Shown: positions 46,974 to 57,222 of the stretch, piece by piece
Numbering within the stretch: position 1 is the first letter of the stretch
Layout: each line of letters opens with the position of its first letter
Assembly: GCA_964036045.1 (NCBI GenBank)
Contig: OZ038383.1
Location: 7,456,430 to 7,520,429, forward strand
Direction: 5' to 3'
DNA from: Eutreptiella sp. 'Long Island Sound 2002'
Lineage: Eukaryota; Euglenozoa; Euglenophyceae; Eutreptiales; Eutreptiaceae
Length of the DNA: 64,000 nt
The notes under the pieces: model-generated
The model's input: only the letters and a program-made list of their open reading frames with translations
Database searches by the model: none
Told to the model about the DNA's origin: nothing
Translations under genes and position numbers: made by a program

Positions 46974-48010
46974 CACGCGGACACCAGCATGGAGGTATCC
47001 CAAGTGGTTGGGGGGTATCTCAGGGCTGAAAGGGTGCACCTCAGTAGCAGGTCGCTACTTTCTTGCATGGGAATCCGCATGGAGTCTGCAAAGTAGCGTC
47101 CTACTGTATAGGCGCCCACCAGGCTGTCCTCTGACAGGGGTTCACGCTCCTGCTCCCCCAAGCCTTGCATAGCAATGCGGACACACCCTGCAATTCTATG
47201 GCACGTTTGCATCGAGGCTTGGTCAAACTGATGCTGCCTACTCAGCCACACCGTCACAGGTGCGGGTTTGGGTTTGGGGTCAGGTTGAGGTCTAGGACTG
47301 CAAGTAGAACTTGAACTTTCTGGCAACAATGAGCTCCGCCGGCTACCCCCAGATCCAAGGGTCCCCTCTCCAATTGAACCTGTGCCACCTTGTGGCAACA
47401 ACGAGTTCCGCCGGCTCGGGGGTGCCACCAAATCGCTCGTGAACGGTTGTGGTGCACCCGTTGCTTGTGGCCAAAAGTACCGCAATGGGTCGAAGGGGAC
47501 TTTCCGTATTTTTTCCATCCACATCCTCTGCACAGAGGGTGTGGGGTACCGGGTCTCACCTCTTCCAAATGGCCATGAGTCCACAAGTGGCAACACATAC
47601 ACAATGTCATTCCAAGCCTCCCTCCAAGCTACTGGTGAGACGCTCATGGGGTGCCAAGCAATGGCCCCTCGTCGTCCACCTTGCTTCCCACTCATTCGCT
47701 CATGCTCTTTCATCCGGTCCCACAGGGCGGAGGCTACATTACTGTACCACACAATAGCACCGCCATCCTCTCGTGTGCATTTTGGACCACCCTCTTGGGT
47801 GTACATAAGGCGGCATACTGCCATAAGTCCATCCGTATGGACGACATCCAGGCAACATGTTTTTATGTGCCTTGCCAACCGCATGTAATAGATGGCCTCT
47901 TGTGCAGGTGGGGCACTCCACCCTAACTGACCCAAGGCTAGACAAAAGCCCATTTTCATCTTGGCAGCCTCCATGGTGGTCCGTGGGGGCCATTCACGAT
48001 GCTCGGCCAT
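46974..48010 (-). CDS. large exon, unknown protein
   Basis: The exon follows a good acceptor (CCTGCTGCAG, then ATGGCCGAGC at 48010) and ends with a donor-like GTGAAC just before a TGA at 46970. It gives about 345 residues. The first 190 are dense and globular (AIYYMRLARHIKTCCLDVV, RREAWNDIVYVLPL-like segments). They are followed by a Ser/Gly/Pro-rich linker with two RRNSLLP/RRSSLLP repeats and then a helical end (QTCHRIAGCVRIAMQGLG). No family recognised. All 17 or so Gln codons are CAR. Orientation and spacing suit membership in a multi-exon gene with the helicase upstream and the OTU-like exon downstream. Confidence 0.5.
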
Positions 48011-48079
48011 CTGCAGCAGGCTGCGTCATGATCGTTAAAGGTGGTGGCTTCTTTCGCACTTGATGCAAGTGGGTGGATT

Positions 48080-48260
48080 CAGAGATGAACGACGACCCTG
48101 GTCGAGGCGATGTGGCCGGGGACCAAGGGCTAACTCCTGCGGCTCAGCGGCCCATAGTGGGTGGGTTGGGAGATGAACAACGACCCTTGTCGGGGCACTA
48201 TGGCCGGGGACCGAGGGCCAACTCGTGCAGCTTTGTGGCGAGCAGAGGAGAGATATTCAG
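48080..48260 (+). repeat. 80-bp duplicated block, also at 56940-57010
   Basis: Two tandem copies of a block with GGCCGGGGACCAAGGGCTAAC; a third copy (GGCTGGGGACCAAGGGCCAAC) lies at 56940-57010. The three copies sit just inside the two ends of the presumed 9-kb intron between the helicase and the 48010 exon. Confidence 0.7.
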
Positions 48261-48459
48261 GTCGTAGACGCTGAGGTCTAGACGACAGGTTACTTCTTCA
48301 GCTGAGGGATGAAGTTGGTGACAAAACTTTGGCGACAAACTCTGTGGGGAGTTGGGGCATTGGGCAGCAAGGACCCGAATTGAGGTGCTGGTGGCTGGGA
48401 GGGGCTTGGTGTTCGAGGGGAGGGGCTAGAGATGGGGATGGGGATGGAGTGGGTGCCCT

Positions 48460-49650
48460 CAGATGTTCCATAGAGAACCGTAATGTTCCACGCAGACCCT
48501 CAAATGTTCCACAGAACCCCTAAATATTCTACGGGCACCCTCAAATTTCATACAGAGCCCCTAAATGTTCCACGGAGGCTGTCAAATGTTCCACGGAACC
48601 CCCAAATGTTCCACGGAGACTGTCAAATGTTCACATGACCCCCAAATATTCCACGGAGGCTGTCAAATGTTCCACAGAGCTGCTAATATTCCACGGCCAC
48701 CCTCAAATGTTCCGTAGAACCCCTAAATGTTGCACAGACACTGTCAAATGTTCCATGAAGACCCAAAATCTTCCACGGAGACCCTCAAATGTTGCACGGA
48801 GACCCAAAATGTTCCATGGAGACCCTCAAATGATACACGGAGCCCCTAAATATTCCACGGAGGCTGTCAACTGTTCCACGGAACCCCTAAATTTTCCACG
48901 TAGACTGTCAAATGTTCCACAGAGCTGCTAGTTATTACACGGCCACCCTCAAATGTTCCACAGAACCCCTAAATATTCCACAGAGACTATCAAATGTTCA
49001 ATGGAGACGCAAAATGTTCCACGGATACCCTCAAATGTTTCACGGAGACCCAAAATGTTCCATGGAGACCCTCAAATGTTACACGGAACCCCTAAATATT
49101 CCGAGGAAGCTGTCAAATGTTCCACGGAGCCCCTAATTATTCCACGGAGACTGTCAAATGTTCCACAGAACCCCCAAATATTCCACAGAGACTGTCAGAT
49201 GTTCCACAGAGCTGCTAAATAGTACACAGCCACCCTCAAATTTTCCACAGAACCCCTAAATATTCCACAAAGACTATCAAATGTTCCATGGAGACCCAAA
49301 ATGTTCCGCGGATACCCTCAAATGTTCCATGGAGACCCAAAATGTTCCATGGAGACCCTCAAATGTTCCACGGAACCCGTAAATATTTTCCGGAGCCTGT
49401 CAAACGTTCCACGCAACCCCCAAATATTCCACGGGCACCCTCAAATGTTCCAGGGAACCCCTAACTATTCCACGGAGGCTGTCAAATGTGCCACAGAACC
49501 ACTAAATATTCCACGGAGGCTGTCAAATGTTCCACGGATAAATATTCCACGCAGGCTGTGAAATCCCTCACGGAGCTGCTAAATGTTCCACGAAACCCCT
49601 AAATATTCTACAGAGAGTGTCAATTCTTCCAAAGAACCCCTAAATATTCC
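48460..49650 (+). repeat. 21-bp minisatellite (AAATGTTCCACGGAGACCCTC)
   Basis: About 55 units alternating AAATGTTCCACGGAGCCCCTA and AAATATTCCACGGAGACTGTC, giving a 42-bp higher-order period. Because 21 is a multiple of three, long frames arise and are not genes. Confidence 0.9.
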
Positions 49651-49671
49651 ACCGGCCTTGTCTCTCCCCGC

Positions 49672-50164
49672 TGACTCCCGCCCTTGGCTCTGCCCTTTGG
49701 TTCTCCCCCTTGGCTCTCCCTGGTGACTCCCCCCCCTAGCTCCCCCCCTTAGCTTTACTCCTTGGCTCTCCCCCTTGCCCCCCCCCCCCCCCGGCTCTAC
49801 CCTCTGCCTCTCCCCCTTGGGTCTTCCCCTTGGCTCTCCCCCTTGGCTCTCCCCGTTGTCTGTCCCCCTTGGCTCTACCCCTTGGCTCTACCCCTTGTCT
49901 CTCCCCCTTGCCCCAACCCCCTTGGCTCTCTCCTCTGCCTCTCCCCCTTGGCTCTCCCTTTGGGCTCTCCCCCTTGGCTCTCCCCCTTGTCTCCCCCCCT
50001 TGGCTATTCCCCTTGGCTCTCCCCCTTGCCTCTCGCCGTTGCCTCTCCCCCTTGACTCTCCCCCTTGGCTGCCCCCCTTGGCTCTTCCCCTTGGCTCTCC
50101 CGCGTGGCCCTCCCCCTTGGCTCTCCTAGGCTCTCCCCCTCGGCGCTCCTCGTTGCCTCTCCCC
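49672..50164 (+). repeat. 13-bp minisatellite, left of transposon
   Basis: TTGGCTCTCCCCC units directly follow the 21-bp array and are interrupted at 50165 by the transposon; the array resumes at 52944. Confidence 0.9.
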
Positions 50165-50381
50165 CTTGACTTAGGCGGCCCTTTACGCACGTAGACTTCG
50201 TTGCTAAAAGGCACGATTCATGGCGATTTCAACATCCGTTTTTTGCCCCCCAAAAAAGCATATCATTTTTTCGGCCAACCCCACGTGGAATTTCATCGTG
50301 GGATACAACAACCTCGCCTTTTGTTGCTTCCAGAGGTGTACGTATACACCCCCTATTCCGGGCTGAAAATTGTATCATTTA

Positions 50382-50413
50382 AAATTTTTGGGCACTGCAG
50401 TGCCCAAAAATTT
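50382..50413. promoter_or_regulatory. 32-bp perfect palindrome in transposon
   Basis: Perfect dyad with centre GGGCACTGCAGTGCCC and A/T-rich arms. Imperfect copies lie at 50627-50655, 51980-51997 (inside the ORF) and 52716-52740. Such repeated palindromes could be transposase binding sites; this is inferred from position only. Confidence 0.6.
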
Positions 50414-50947
50414 GAAATGGCTTTTTTCAGTGGGTTCTTCAGTACACCTCTGTAGTCATCTCCACAGGTGATGTCATACTGCAGCAGCATGCATCAAAAC
50501 TTGGCATACCCGTTATCCATGGGTCATCGCACCGCGGTGTTATACTCGGAAGGCCACGTACAATGTACCTTGCCCAATCACTTCCATTCCTGTCCAAATG
50601 TGCACTTGAAAATGGACTTCCAATACTTTTGGGCACTGCAGTGTCCAAAAAATTTAAAACTCCGTATTTCACTCCTATTGGTTCCCATTGCGTAACACCT
50701 GACAAAGGACGTATGAATCATCGGACGTTGGTACTCATCCTCTGCTCATTGGAAATATATTGCCGGTTCTCTGACTGCCACCTTGGAGTGTACCCAGGCT
50801 TTGGAACGTTCCACGTCCTTTGGGGGATACATTGTTTGGATCTTCGCTAGCTGCTTTTGGTCTATGCCGCATCAGGTTTGTTTTGTGATAGTGTCTCTGT
50901 TTTCTTTGTCCCCTTACCTTTGCTGCCTGCGAACAGGACTTTTGTCC

Positions 50948-52225
50948 ATGGATGCGGCTCCCTTCCGGCAGTTCCTTAGTTCGAAGGTATATGCTTCAAA
51001 GGAGGATCTATCTGAGGCTGTGGGTATGGATAAGGGTGCCGATGCGTTTTGTACGTGGGTGTTAGATCTCCGGTCGGAGTGGAGAAGTAGGCGGTCCGTT
51101 GGTGAATACATCCAACAAAGGGACAGGCGGACCGTTAATTGTTTGCTGGACCAATGGTTCCTTGTTGCTGAGCAAGAGATTTTTAATATATGGTCTGTTC
51201 TACACAAGAGGTGTCGTCCACGTGCCAAGAGGGCTGTAGGTGTTCAACCCAAGAGTCGTGTGCAACGTAGGTGTTTGGCTCACATGGGTCAATGTTCTTA
51301 CCATGTACCCTCCTTTGCAGTTCAAGGAGCAACTGCGTGCACCAGTCGTTGGCAGACCTTGGAAGGTAAACCCGCTGTTCTATGGTTTGATAATTTTTAT
51401 AGACGTAACTTCCGGCCTGTGCCTGGTAATGAGAACCGGTCCCTTAATTGTACAGCTGGTGCTATCATACTCTTGAAACGACCTGTTGACGTTATGCCGT
51501 CTTTTCCTAGCCTCTCGGTCTTGCGGCAGAGGATTGGGTACACTGCAGACTTGTTGGTGCAGAGCCATAAAAACTTCATTGATGGCTTGCAAGGGTTGAT
51601 GGACGACCCCATCCGCCTTCAACATGTTCGTTGTCCCTTGGACATACGACGGGCTAATGTTACCAGCCCAGCTTGGACCCCCTTTTTTCTCACAGACCTA
51701 ACTGTGTCCGCTACCCCCGACCTTGTCTCTATTATTCACGGGCTCCAGGAGGTGCAGCAGCACACACAGCACCGTCTTCCATTGTTGGTCGACGAAAATA
51801 TTCACTACCGTGTCCTTAAGCTCGTTTACAGCATCAGCTATGCTCGGTACAACGTGCCCCTGTTCATTACACGTACCCCGGTAGTGTATGGCACATGGCA
51901 CCCATATAAATATTGTGTAACCCTGTGCTACAGAAGATTCTTCCCTTTATTTACCTATTTTTCTTATGGTTCACTCAATTTGGGCACTGCAGTTCCGAAA
52001 CTCATCTATATGGAGCGTATGATTCCGGTGCTCTTGCACTTGGCCCATAAGTGGGGCCAACCTTTGGAACAGAAGTTACAGACTCTAAGGGGTTTGCACC
52101 GACCGGGTAACGCTAATCACAGCACACTTCTTACACAGGTGCAAGGGTTGGTAACACTGCTGTATGGTTACATTCTAGCCTTGTTTATTATTGGGTCGCA
52201 AGTGAAAGTACGCCATAGAAAGTAG
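50948..52225 (+). CDS. putative DDE-like transposase of the element
   Basis: The open frame begins further up (50783), but a pyrimidine tract and GAACAG acceptor precede the ATG at 50948, which has a good context (GTCCATGG). I prefer that start, giving 425 residues. Landmarks are LWFDNFYRRNF (Asp about 148), LLVDENIHYRVLKLVY (Asp 282, Glu 283) and VVYGTWHPYKYCVT (His 318, Lys 321), then CYRRFFPLFTYF. Separated acidic residues followed by a 'G-x-W-H-x-x-K' block are reminiscent of RNase H-fold transposase-like domains such as DUF6589, but I cannot assign a superfamily. The frame ends TAG. In the plus-two frame a Lys-rich stretch (AKGKKAPPKKK) follows at once, so the true C-terminus may be frameshifted. 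About 25 Gln codons, none TAR. Confidence 0.65.
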   Translation: MDAAPFRQFLSSKVYASKEDLSEAVGMDKGADAFCTWVLDLRSEWRSRRSVGEYIQQRDRRTVNCLLDQWFLVAEQEIFNIWSVLHKRCRPRAKRAVGVQPKSRVQRRCLAHMGQCSYHVPSFAVQGATACTSRWQTLEGKPAVLWFDNFYRRNFRPVPGNENRSLNCTAGAIILLKRPVDVMPSFPSLSVLRQRIGYTADLLVQSHKNFIDGLQGLMDDPIRLQHVRCPLDIRRANVTSPAWTPFFLTDLTVSATPDLVSIIHGLQEVQQHTQHRLPLLVDENIHYRVLKLVYSISYARYNVPLFITRTPVVYGTWHPYKYCVTLCYRRFFPLFTYFSYGSLNLGTAVPKLIYMERMIPVLLHLAHKWGQPLEQKLQTLRGLHRPGNANHSTLLTQVQGLVTLLYGYILALFIIGSQVKVRHRK

Positions 52226-52943
52226 GTCAGGCCAAGGGTAAGAAGGCTCCCCCAAAGAAGAAGTAGACTGCGTTGTGCGGTTGGCACTGCCTGTGTCCAT
52301 GTCAGTAGTTTTTTCGCCTCGATTTGCACACTATCGCGCGTCCTGTTCTATGCAGGTGTGAGACTGGTGCCCTTTTTCATGTTTTGGTAATTTTGGGCGC
52401 CCAAATTCAACGACTCGCCATCTTTTTACCCCTGCTGCGCCACTTCTTTTGCAGGCATTGTTGCCGTCATTAATTATTGCATTGGCTGCACTGGCGGCGC
52501 CTCCGTTGTTTGTCGGCACCACTGGTGGTGCATTATTTGTCACGCTTCGCATACAATCACAGTGACTGGGTCAGCAGACGCGGTAACAAAAAGCAAACCA
52601 GAGTTTTGCATGTGTTTGCCTGTCGTCCTCCTTGCTTCATTTTTTAGGTTGCATTTTACGGTGTGGTTTGAAATGCAGCAGCGGATGATTTGGAAGAATT
52701 GGATTTTTCTTTGGATGGACACTGCAGTGCCCAAATTTGAAGGGGATACATGACTTTTGACTGGCACATGTTGTACCCCCTACACACAGTCATTTTGGAT
52801 AATTCACAGGTTTTTGGGGGTGTTCCGTGCAAGTCACAATTGTGCAATTTTTTAAAGTGGTTTTTCAGCCCCCGTTTTGGGGTGGTACCCATTTGGGAAC
52901 TGTGGCAATTTTGCTACGTGCGTATAGGGCCGCCTAAGCTTGA

Positions 52944-53145
52944 CTCTCCCCCTTGGCTGCCCCCCTTGGCTCTTCCCCTCGGCACTCCCGCTTGGCTCTC
53001 TCCCTTGGCTCTCCCAGGCTCTCCCCCTGGGCGCTCCGCGTTGCCTCACCCTCTTGGCTCTCCCCCTTGGCTCTCCCCTTTATATCTCCCCCTTGGCTCT
53101 CGCCCTTGACTCTCCGCCTTGGTTCTCCCTCTTAGCTTTCCCCTA
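52944..53145 (+). repeat. 13-bp minisatellite, right of transposon
   Basis: Continuation of the array at 49672-50164 beyond the transposon, running into a 21-bp array of opposite orientation. Confidence 0.9.
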
Positions 53146-53149
53146 TTTA

Positions 53150-53690
53150 GGGGCTCCATGAAACATTTGACAGCCTCCGTGGAATATTTAGGGGCTCCGT
53201 GGACCATTTGAAGGTGCCCGTGGAATGTTTAGGGGTTATGTGGAACATTTGAGCGGCTCTGTGGAACATTTGAGGGTCTCCGTGTAACATTATAGGTCTC
53301 CGTGGATAACTGGAGGGTTTCCGTGGAACATTATGTGTCGCAGTGCAACATTTGAGGGTCTCCGTGGAACATTTTGGGTCTCCGTGGACCATTTGAGGGT
53401 CTTCGTGGAACATTTAGGGGTTATGCAGAACATTTTGCGTCTCCGTGGAATATTTAGGGGCTCCGTGGAACATTTGGCAGTCTCCGTGGAATATTTAGGG
53501 GCTCCCTGGAACATTCGACAGTCTCCGTGGAATATTCAGGGGTTGCGTGGAAAATTTGGCAGTCTCCGTCAAACATTTTGGGTCTCGGTGGAACATTTGA
53601 GGGTCTCCGTGGAACATTTTGTGTCTCCATGGAACATTTGACAGTCTCCGTGGAATATGTAGGGGCTCCGTGGAACATTGGAGTGTGTGG
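53150..53690 (-). repeat. 21-bp minisatellite, inverted
   Basis: The same 21-bp family as at 48460 but in opposite orientation (TCCGTGGAACATTTGAGGG), about 25 units. Confidence 0.9.
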
Positions 53691-54130
53691 TTTTCCTTGA
53701 TGCCTTTTCATTCCACTTGGAGACATGCATTGGTTACTTGTGAGTGCGTTTTCAAAATACCAAATGAATGCTCTCCTTGCCCTTCCTCCCTTGCACAAGA
53801 CGGTACGAACACAAAGGCATTCTTGTTTGGGGCGTTTTTTTGGTTGCGTTTTTTGGGTGCCTCTCGCACTTCTTTTCGTTTTTCTTTTTGCAGCCACGGC
53901 CTGCCGTCTTTTGACGGGGCATGTGGACCCCGATTACCCCATAGGGGCCAGTTATTGTGGCGCTTCCGGGTCCGGTGTTCGGCCCATCAATGGGCACTTG
54001 CTCCCTTGGCTCCCCTCGGTGACCCTCCTCCACCTTGCGCTTTGGGTTCTCGGGGTTTTGGTGGGTTTGCGATTTGGGCCCTCTCCCTCCCTCCCGATCG
54101 TCCCTCCTTCCGTTCCCGTCCCTCGGTCCC

Positions 54131-54437
54131 TACGGTTGCTTGTACGGGCCCCCAACCCCTTGATCCCCCTCTCCAACCCTCCACCTTCCGCTTTTGGGTC
54201 ATGGGGGTTTCTGCGGGGTGCGGTTTGGGCCCTACAGTTGCTTGTGCGGGCCCCCCAACCCCTTGCTCCCCCTCTCCAACCCTCCACCTTGCACTTTGGG
54301 TCATGGGGCTTTTCGCGGGGTGCGGTTTCGGCCCTACGGTTGTGTGCTTGTGGACATCCCATTTTGGATCTCGGTGACGATCTTCCGTCCACATTCTTCT
54401 TGCCCGGGGGTTGTGGGCTCGTCACTGGCGGTCACTT
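54131..54437 (+). repeat. 102-bp tandem repeat
   Basis: TACGGTTGCTTGTACGGGCC recurs at 54131, 54233 and 54335, each followed by CAACCCCTTG and CTCCAACCCTCCACCTT; the third copy diverges after its first 15 bases. Overlapping frames on both strands follow the period and I do not call a gene. The dispersed motif TTGTGGGCTCGTCACTGGCG follows at 54410-54437. Confidence 0.7.
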
Positions 54438-54483
54438 GGAACAGTTAGGCGGTCATGGTCGCCTACTCACCCTTCCTCTCCGT

Positions 54484-55166
54484 GGGGGAATGTTTCCCCG
54501 GCGCGAGCCCGGCACGCTACCTTTCTATTAACTATCCCGACTTCAGCCCGAGATTTACCCTCTGATGGAGAAGGCCCCCCAAATAGACCATGATGGACTG
54601 CGCAACTTCCCTGCAAAGCACGTTGCAAACTAAAGCAATATCTATGATTTCAGCAACTCCAACTGTCATCTGTATTGTACTTAACAAACAACATTGGTCC
54701 CACAAGTGTGCGTGTCAATACATTGAGTACAATAGTGCTCCTTACACTCATCACAAACTGCGACGGTGGAGCGCCTTTGGCAACACAACACACACACTTT
54801 TGCCTCATCCTCTGCCCCATCTTGCGTGCCACAACCGAGCAAACGGCTGCTCAATGCGTGCCCTATACCACCCGTGCACGTCATTGTAAGATTGTGGGCG
54901 GGCTGGCAAAGTGCCGTTCTTTCTTCCAATGAATGGCACAATGACATGAATCCGGCCTTTATAAGCACCATCTAGTCCCCAACTTCGAAATCAAAGAAAT
55001 CACCTCGGGTACGAGAAGGTCCATACCCATCCCAAATCAATGTTGACGTCCCGGGGGCCAAGGGGCAAATCCATATAATGTCGCCCAACATATCAACGGC
55101 AACAGTCCGGTGGGGCACGGGTCACAAAAGATGCCCGGCGCGCGCCCGGCGCAGTAACGTTCCCCC
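54484..55166 (-). mobile_element. Harbinger-like transposon, second deletion copy (reverse)
   Basis: In reverse orientation relative to the copy at 5895-6893, it has the same ends (GGGGGAATGTTTCCCCGGCG on the left; AACGTTCCCCC on the right) and the same C-terminal coding block. The flanks are CGT and CTT, so the 3-bp duplication is imperfect or eroded. An internal deletion of about 180 bp removes the segment encoding WGLVRNI to the linker. Confidence 0.6.
54650..54990 (-). pseudogene. transposase C-terminal remnant, copy 2
   Basis: On the minus strand one frame reads GRIHVIVPFIGRKNGTLPAR and YNDVHGWYRARIEQPF. After an out-of-frame deletion another frame holds EVCVLCCQRRSTV-like sequence with the full Cys pattern to TAA at 54650. 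This copy lacks the one-base shift found near 6290, so the two copies decayed independently. Confidence 0.55.
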
Positions 55167-55264
55167 CTTGTGCTCGTCCCCGTGGCCCCCCTTGCCCCTG
55201 CCCTTCCCGTTCCCAGGCGGACGGGCGATTCCACGGGCGGCAACCACGCCGGCGGCTGGCGGCA

Positions 55265-55345
55265 GCATGGGTGAGAGCCAAGGGGGAGAGCCAAGGAGGA
55301 GAGCAAAAAGGAAGAGCAAAAGGGGGAGAGCCAAGGGAGGACTGT
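55265..55345 (-). repeat. 13-bp minisatellite, short inverted block
   Basis: Five to six AGCCAAGGGGGAGAG-type units joining the Harbinger copy's flank to the 21-bp array. Confidence 0.8.
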
Positions 55346-56695
55346 CAAATGTTCCACGGAGCCCCTAAACATTCCACAGAGACTGTCAAATGTTCCATGG
55401 AGCCCCTGAATATTCCACGGAGACTGTCAAATGTTACACGGAACCCCTAAATATTCCACGGGCACCCTCAAATGTTCCATGGAGCCCCTGAATATTCGAT
55501 AGAGACCGTCAAGTGTTCCACGGAACCCCTGAATCTTCAACAGAGACTGTCCAATGTTCAACGGAGCCCCTAAATATTTGACGGGCACGCTCAAATGTTC
55601 CACGGAGCCCCTAGATATTCCACAAAGCCTGTCAAACGTTCCACGGAGCCCCTAAATGTTCCACGGAGACTGTCAAATGTCCCATGGAGCTCCTAAAAAT
55701 TCCACGGAGACCGTCAAATGTTCCACAGAGCCCCTAAACATTCCACGGAGACCCTCAAAACTTGCATGGAGACCCAAAATGTTCCATGGGGACCCTCAAA
55801 TGTTCCACGGAGACCCATAATGTTTCAGGGCGACCCCTCAAATTTTCCACGGAGACCCATAATGTTCCATGGAGACCCTCAAATGTTCCACGGAGAACCT
55901 CAAATGTTCCACGGAGACCCTCAAATGTTCCACGGAACCCCTACATATTCCACGGGCACCCTCAAACGTTCCATGGAGCCCCTGAATATTCCACAGAGAC
56001 CGTCAAGTGTTCCACGGAACCCCTAAATATTCCACAGAGACTGTCCGATGTTCAACGGAGCCCCTAAATATTTGACGGGCACGCTCAAATGTTCCACGGA
56101 GCCCCTAAATTTTCCACGGAGACTGTCAAACGTTCCACGGAGCCCCTAAATGTTCCACGGAGACCGTCAAATGTTCCATGGAGCTCCTAAAAATTCCACG
56201 GAGACCGTCAAATGTTCCACAGAGCCCCTCAACTTTCCACGGAGACCCTCAAATCTTGCATGGAGACCCAAAATGTTCCATGGGGACCCTCAAATGTTCC
56301 ACGGAGACCCATAATGTTCCAAGGCGACCCCTCAAATTTTCCATGGAGACGCATAATGTTCCACGGAGACCCTCAAATGTTTCACAGAGACCCTCAACTG
56401 TTCCACGGAGACCCTCAAATGTTCCACGGATCGCCTACATGTTCCACGGGCACCCTCAAATGTTCCAGGGAACCCCTAAATATTCCACGAAGGCTGTCAA
56501 ATGTTCCATGGAGCCCCTAGATATTCCATGGAGGCTGTCAAATGTTCCACGGAACCCCTAAATTTTCCACAAAGGCTGTCAAATGTTCCACGGAGCCCCT
56601 AAATATTCCACGGAGACTGTTAAATGTTCCACGGAGCCCCTAAACATTCCACGGAGACCCTCAAATGTTGCACGGAGACCCAAAATAGTCCACAG
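55345..56695 (+). repeat. 21-bp minisatellite, largest array
   Basis: About 64 units with an internal duplication of roughly 460 bp (about 55700-56160 resembles 56180-56500). It is followed to 56950 by a looser repeat marked GGAAAGGGGTAATGTGC. Confidence 0.9.
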
Positions 56696-57222
56696 GCTAA
56701 GTTTCAACGGAAAGGCGTAATGTGCGACACCCAAGACGCACTTCCTCAGCACTGTTGAACGAAAAGGGTGAAATCTTCAATGGAAAGGGGTAATTTGCAA
56801 TGGAAAGGGGCAATGTGCTAGACCCAAGACTCACTTTGTCACCACTGTTCAACAAAGAGGCTTAAAGCTTCAACGGAAAGGTGTAATGTTCCAGGGAAAA
56901 GGGTAATATGCTGTACCCAAGACTTACTTCCTCACCACAAGGGTCAGGTCAGGGCGCTACGGCTGGGGACCAAGGGCCAACTCCTGCAGCTCGGCGGCCA
57001 GCAGAGGAGGGTTGGGTGACATTGCATGATCAGCTGGACTGAGGAGTCGCGTAAATAGGTAGGTTGGTTGGTATAGGCTTGTTTGGGTGTACAACTTGGC
57101 TAAGGACATACTGCTTCACAATGTCTGGTACTCCGTTCCATGCACAGTGCATGGTATGTCCATCGTGAACAGCCTGTGGGGCACACACATCCGCCCCCCC
57201 CCCCCCCGGCACACTCTCTCAC

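Larger units (their letters stand above)
50170..52938 (+). mobile_element. complete DNA transposon of unfamiliar family
   Basis: The two ends are 25-bp inverted repeats beginning CTTAGGCGGCCCT (50170-50194 and 52914-52938) with one mismatch. The 5-bp duplication CTTGA lies at 50165-50169 and 52939-52943. The insertion splits a 13-bp minisatellite, which reads on cleanly across the empty site. Inside are a single long transposase-like ORF and four copies of a long palindrome centred on GGGCACTGCAGTGCCC. The near-identical ends, clean duplication and intact ORF suggest recent transposition. The 5-bp duplication fits Transib or Ginger, but neither the termini nor the protein look like these. Confidence 0.85.

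Noticed and set aside
53619-54531. ORFs of 252 and 268 codons (+) and 157 codons (-)
   Set aside because: They overlap a 102-bp tandem repeat and each other; composition is repeat-driven and no domain is visible.
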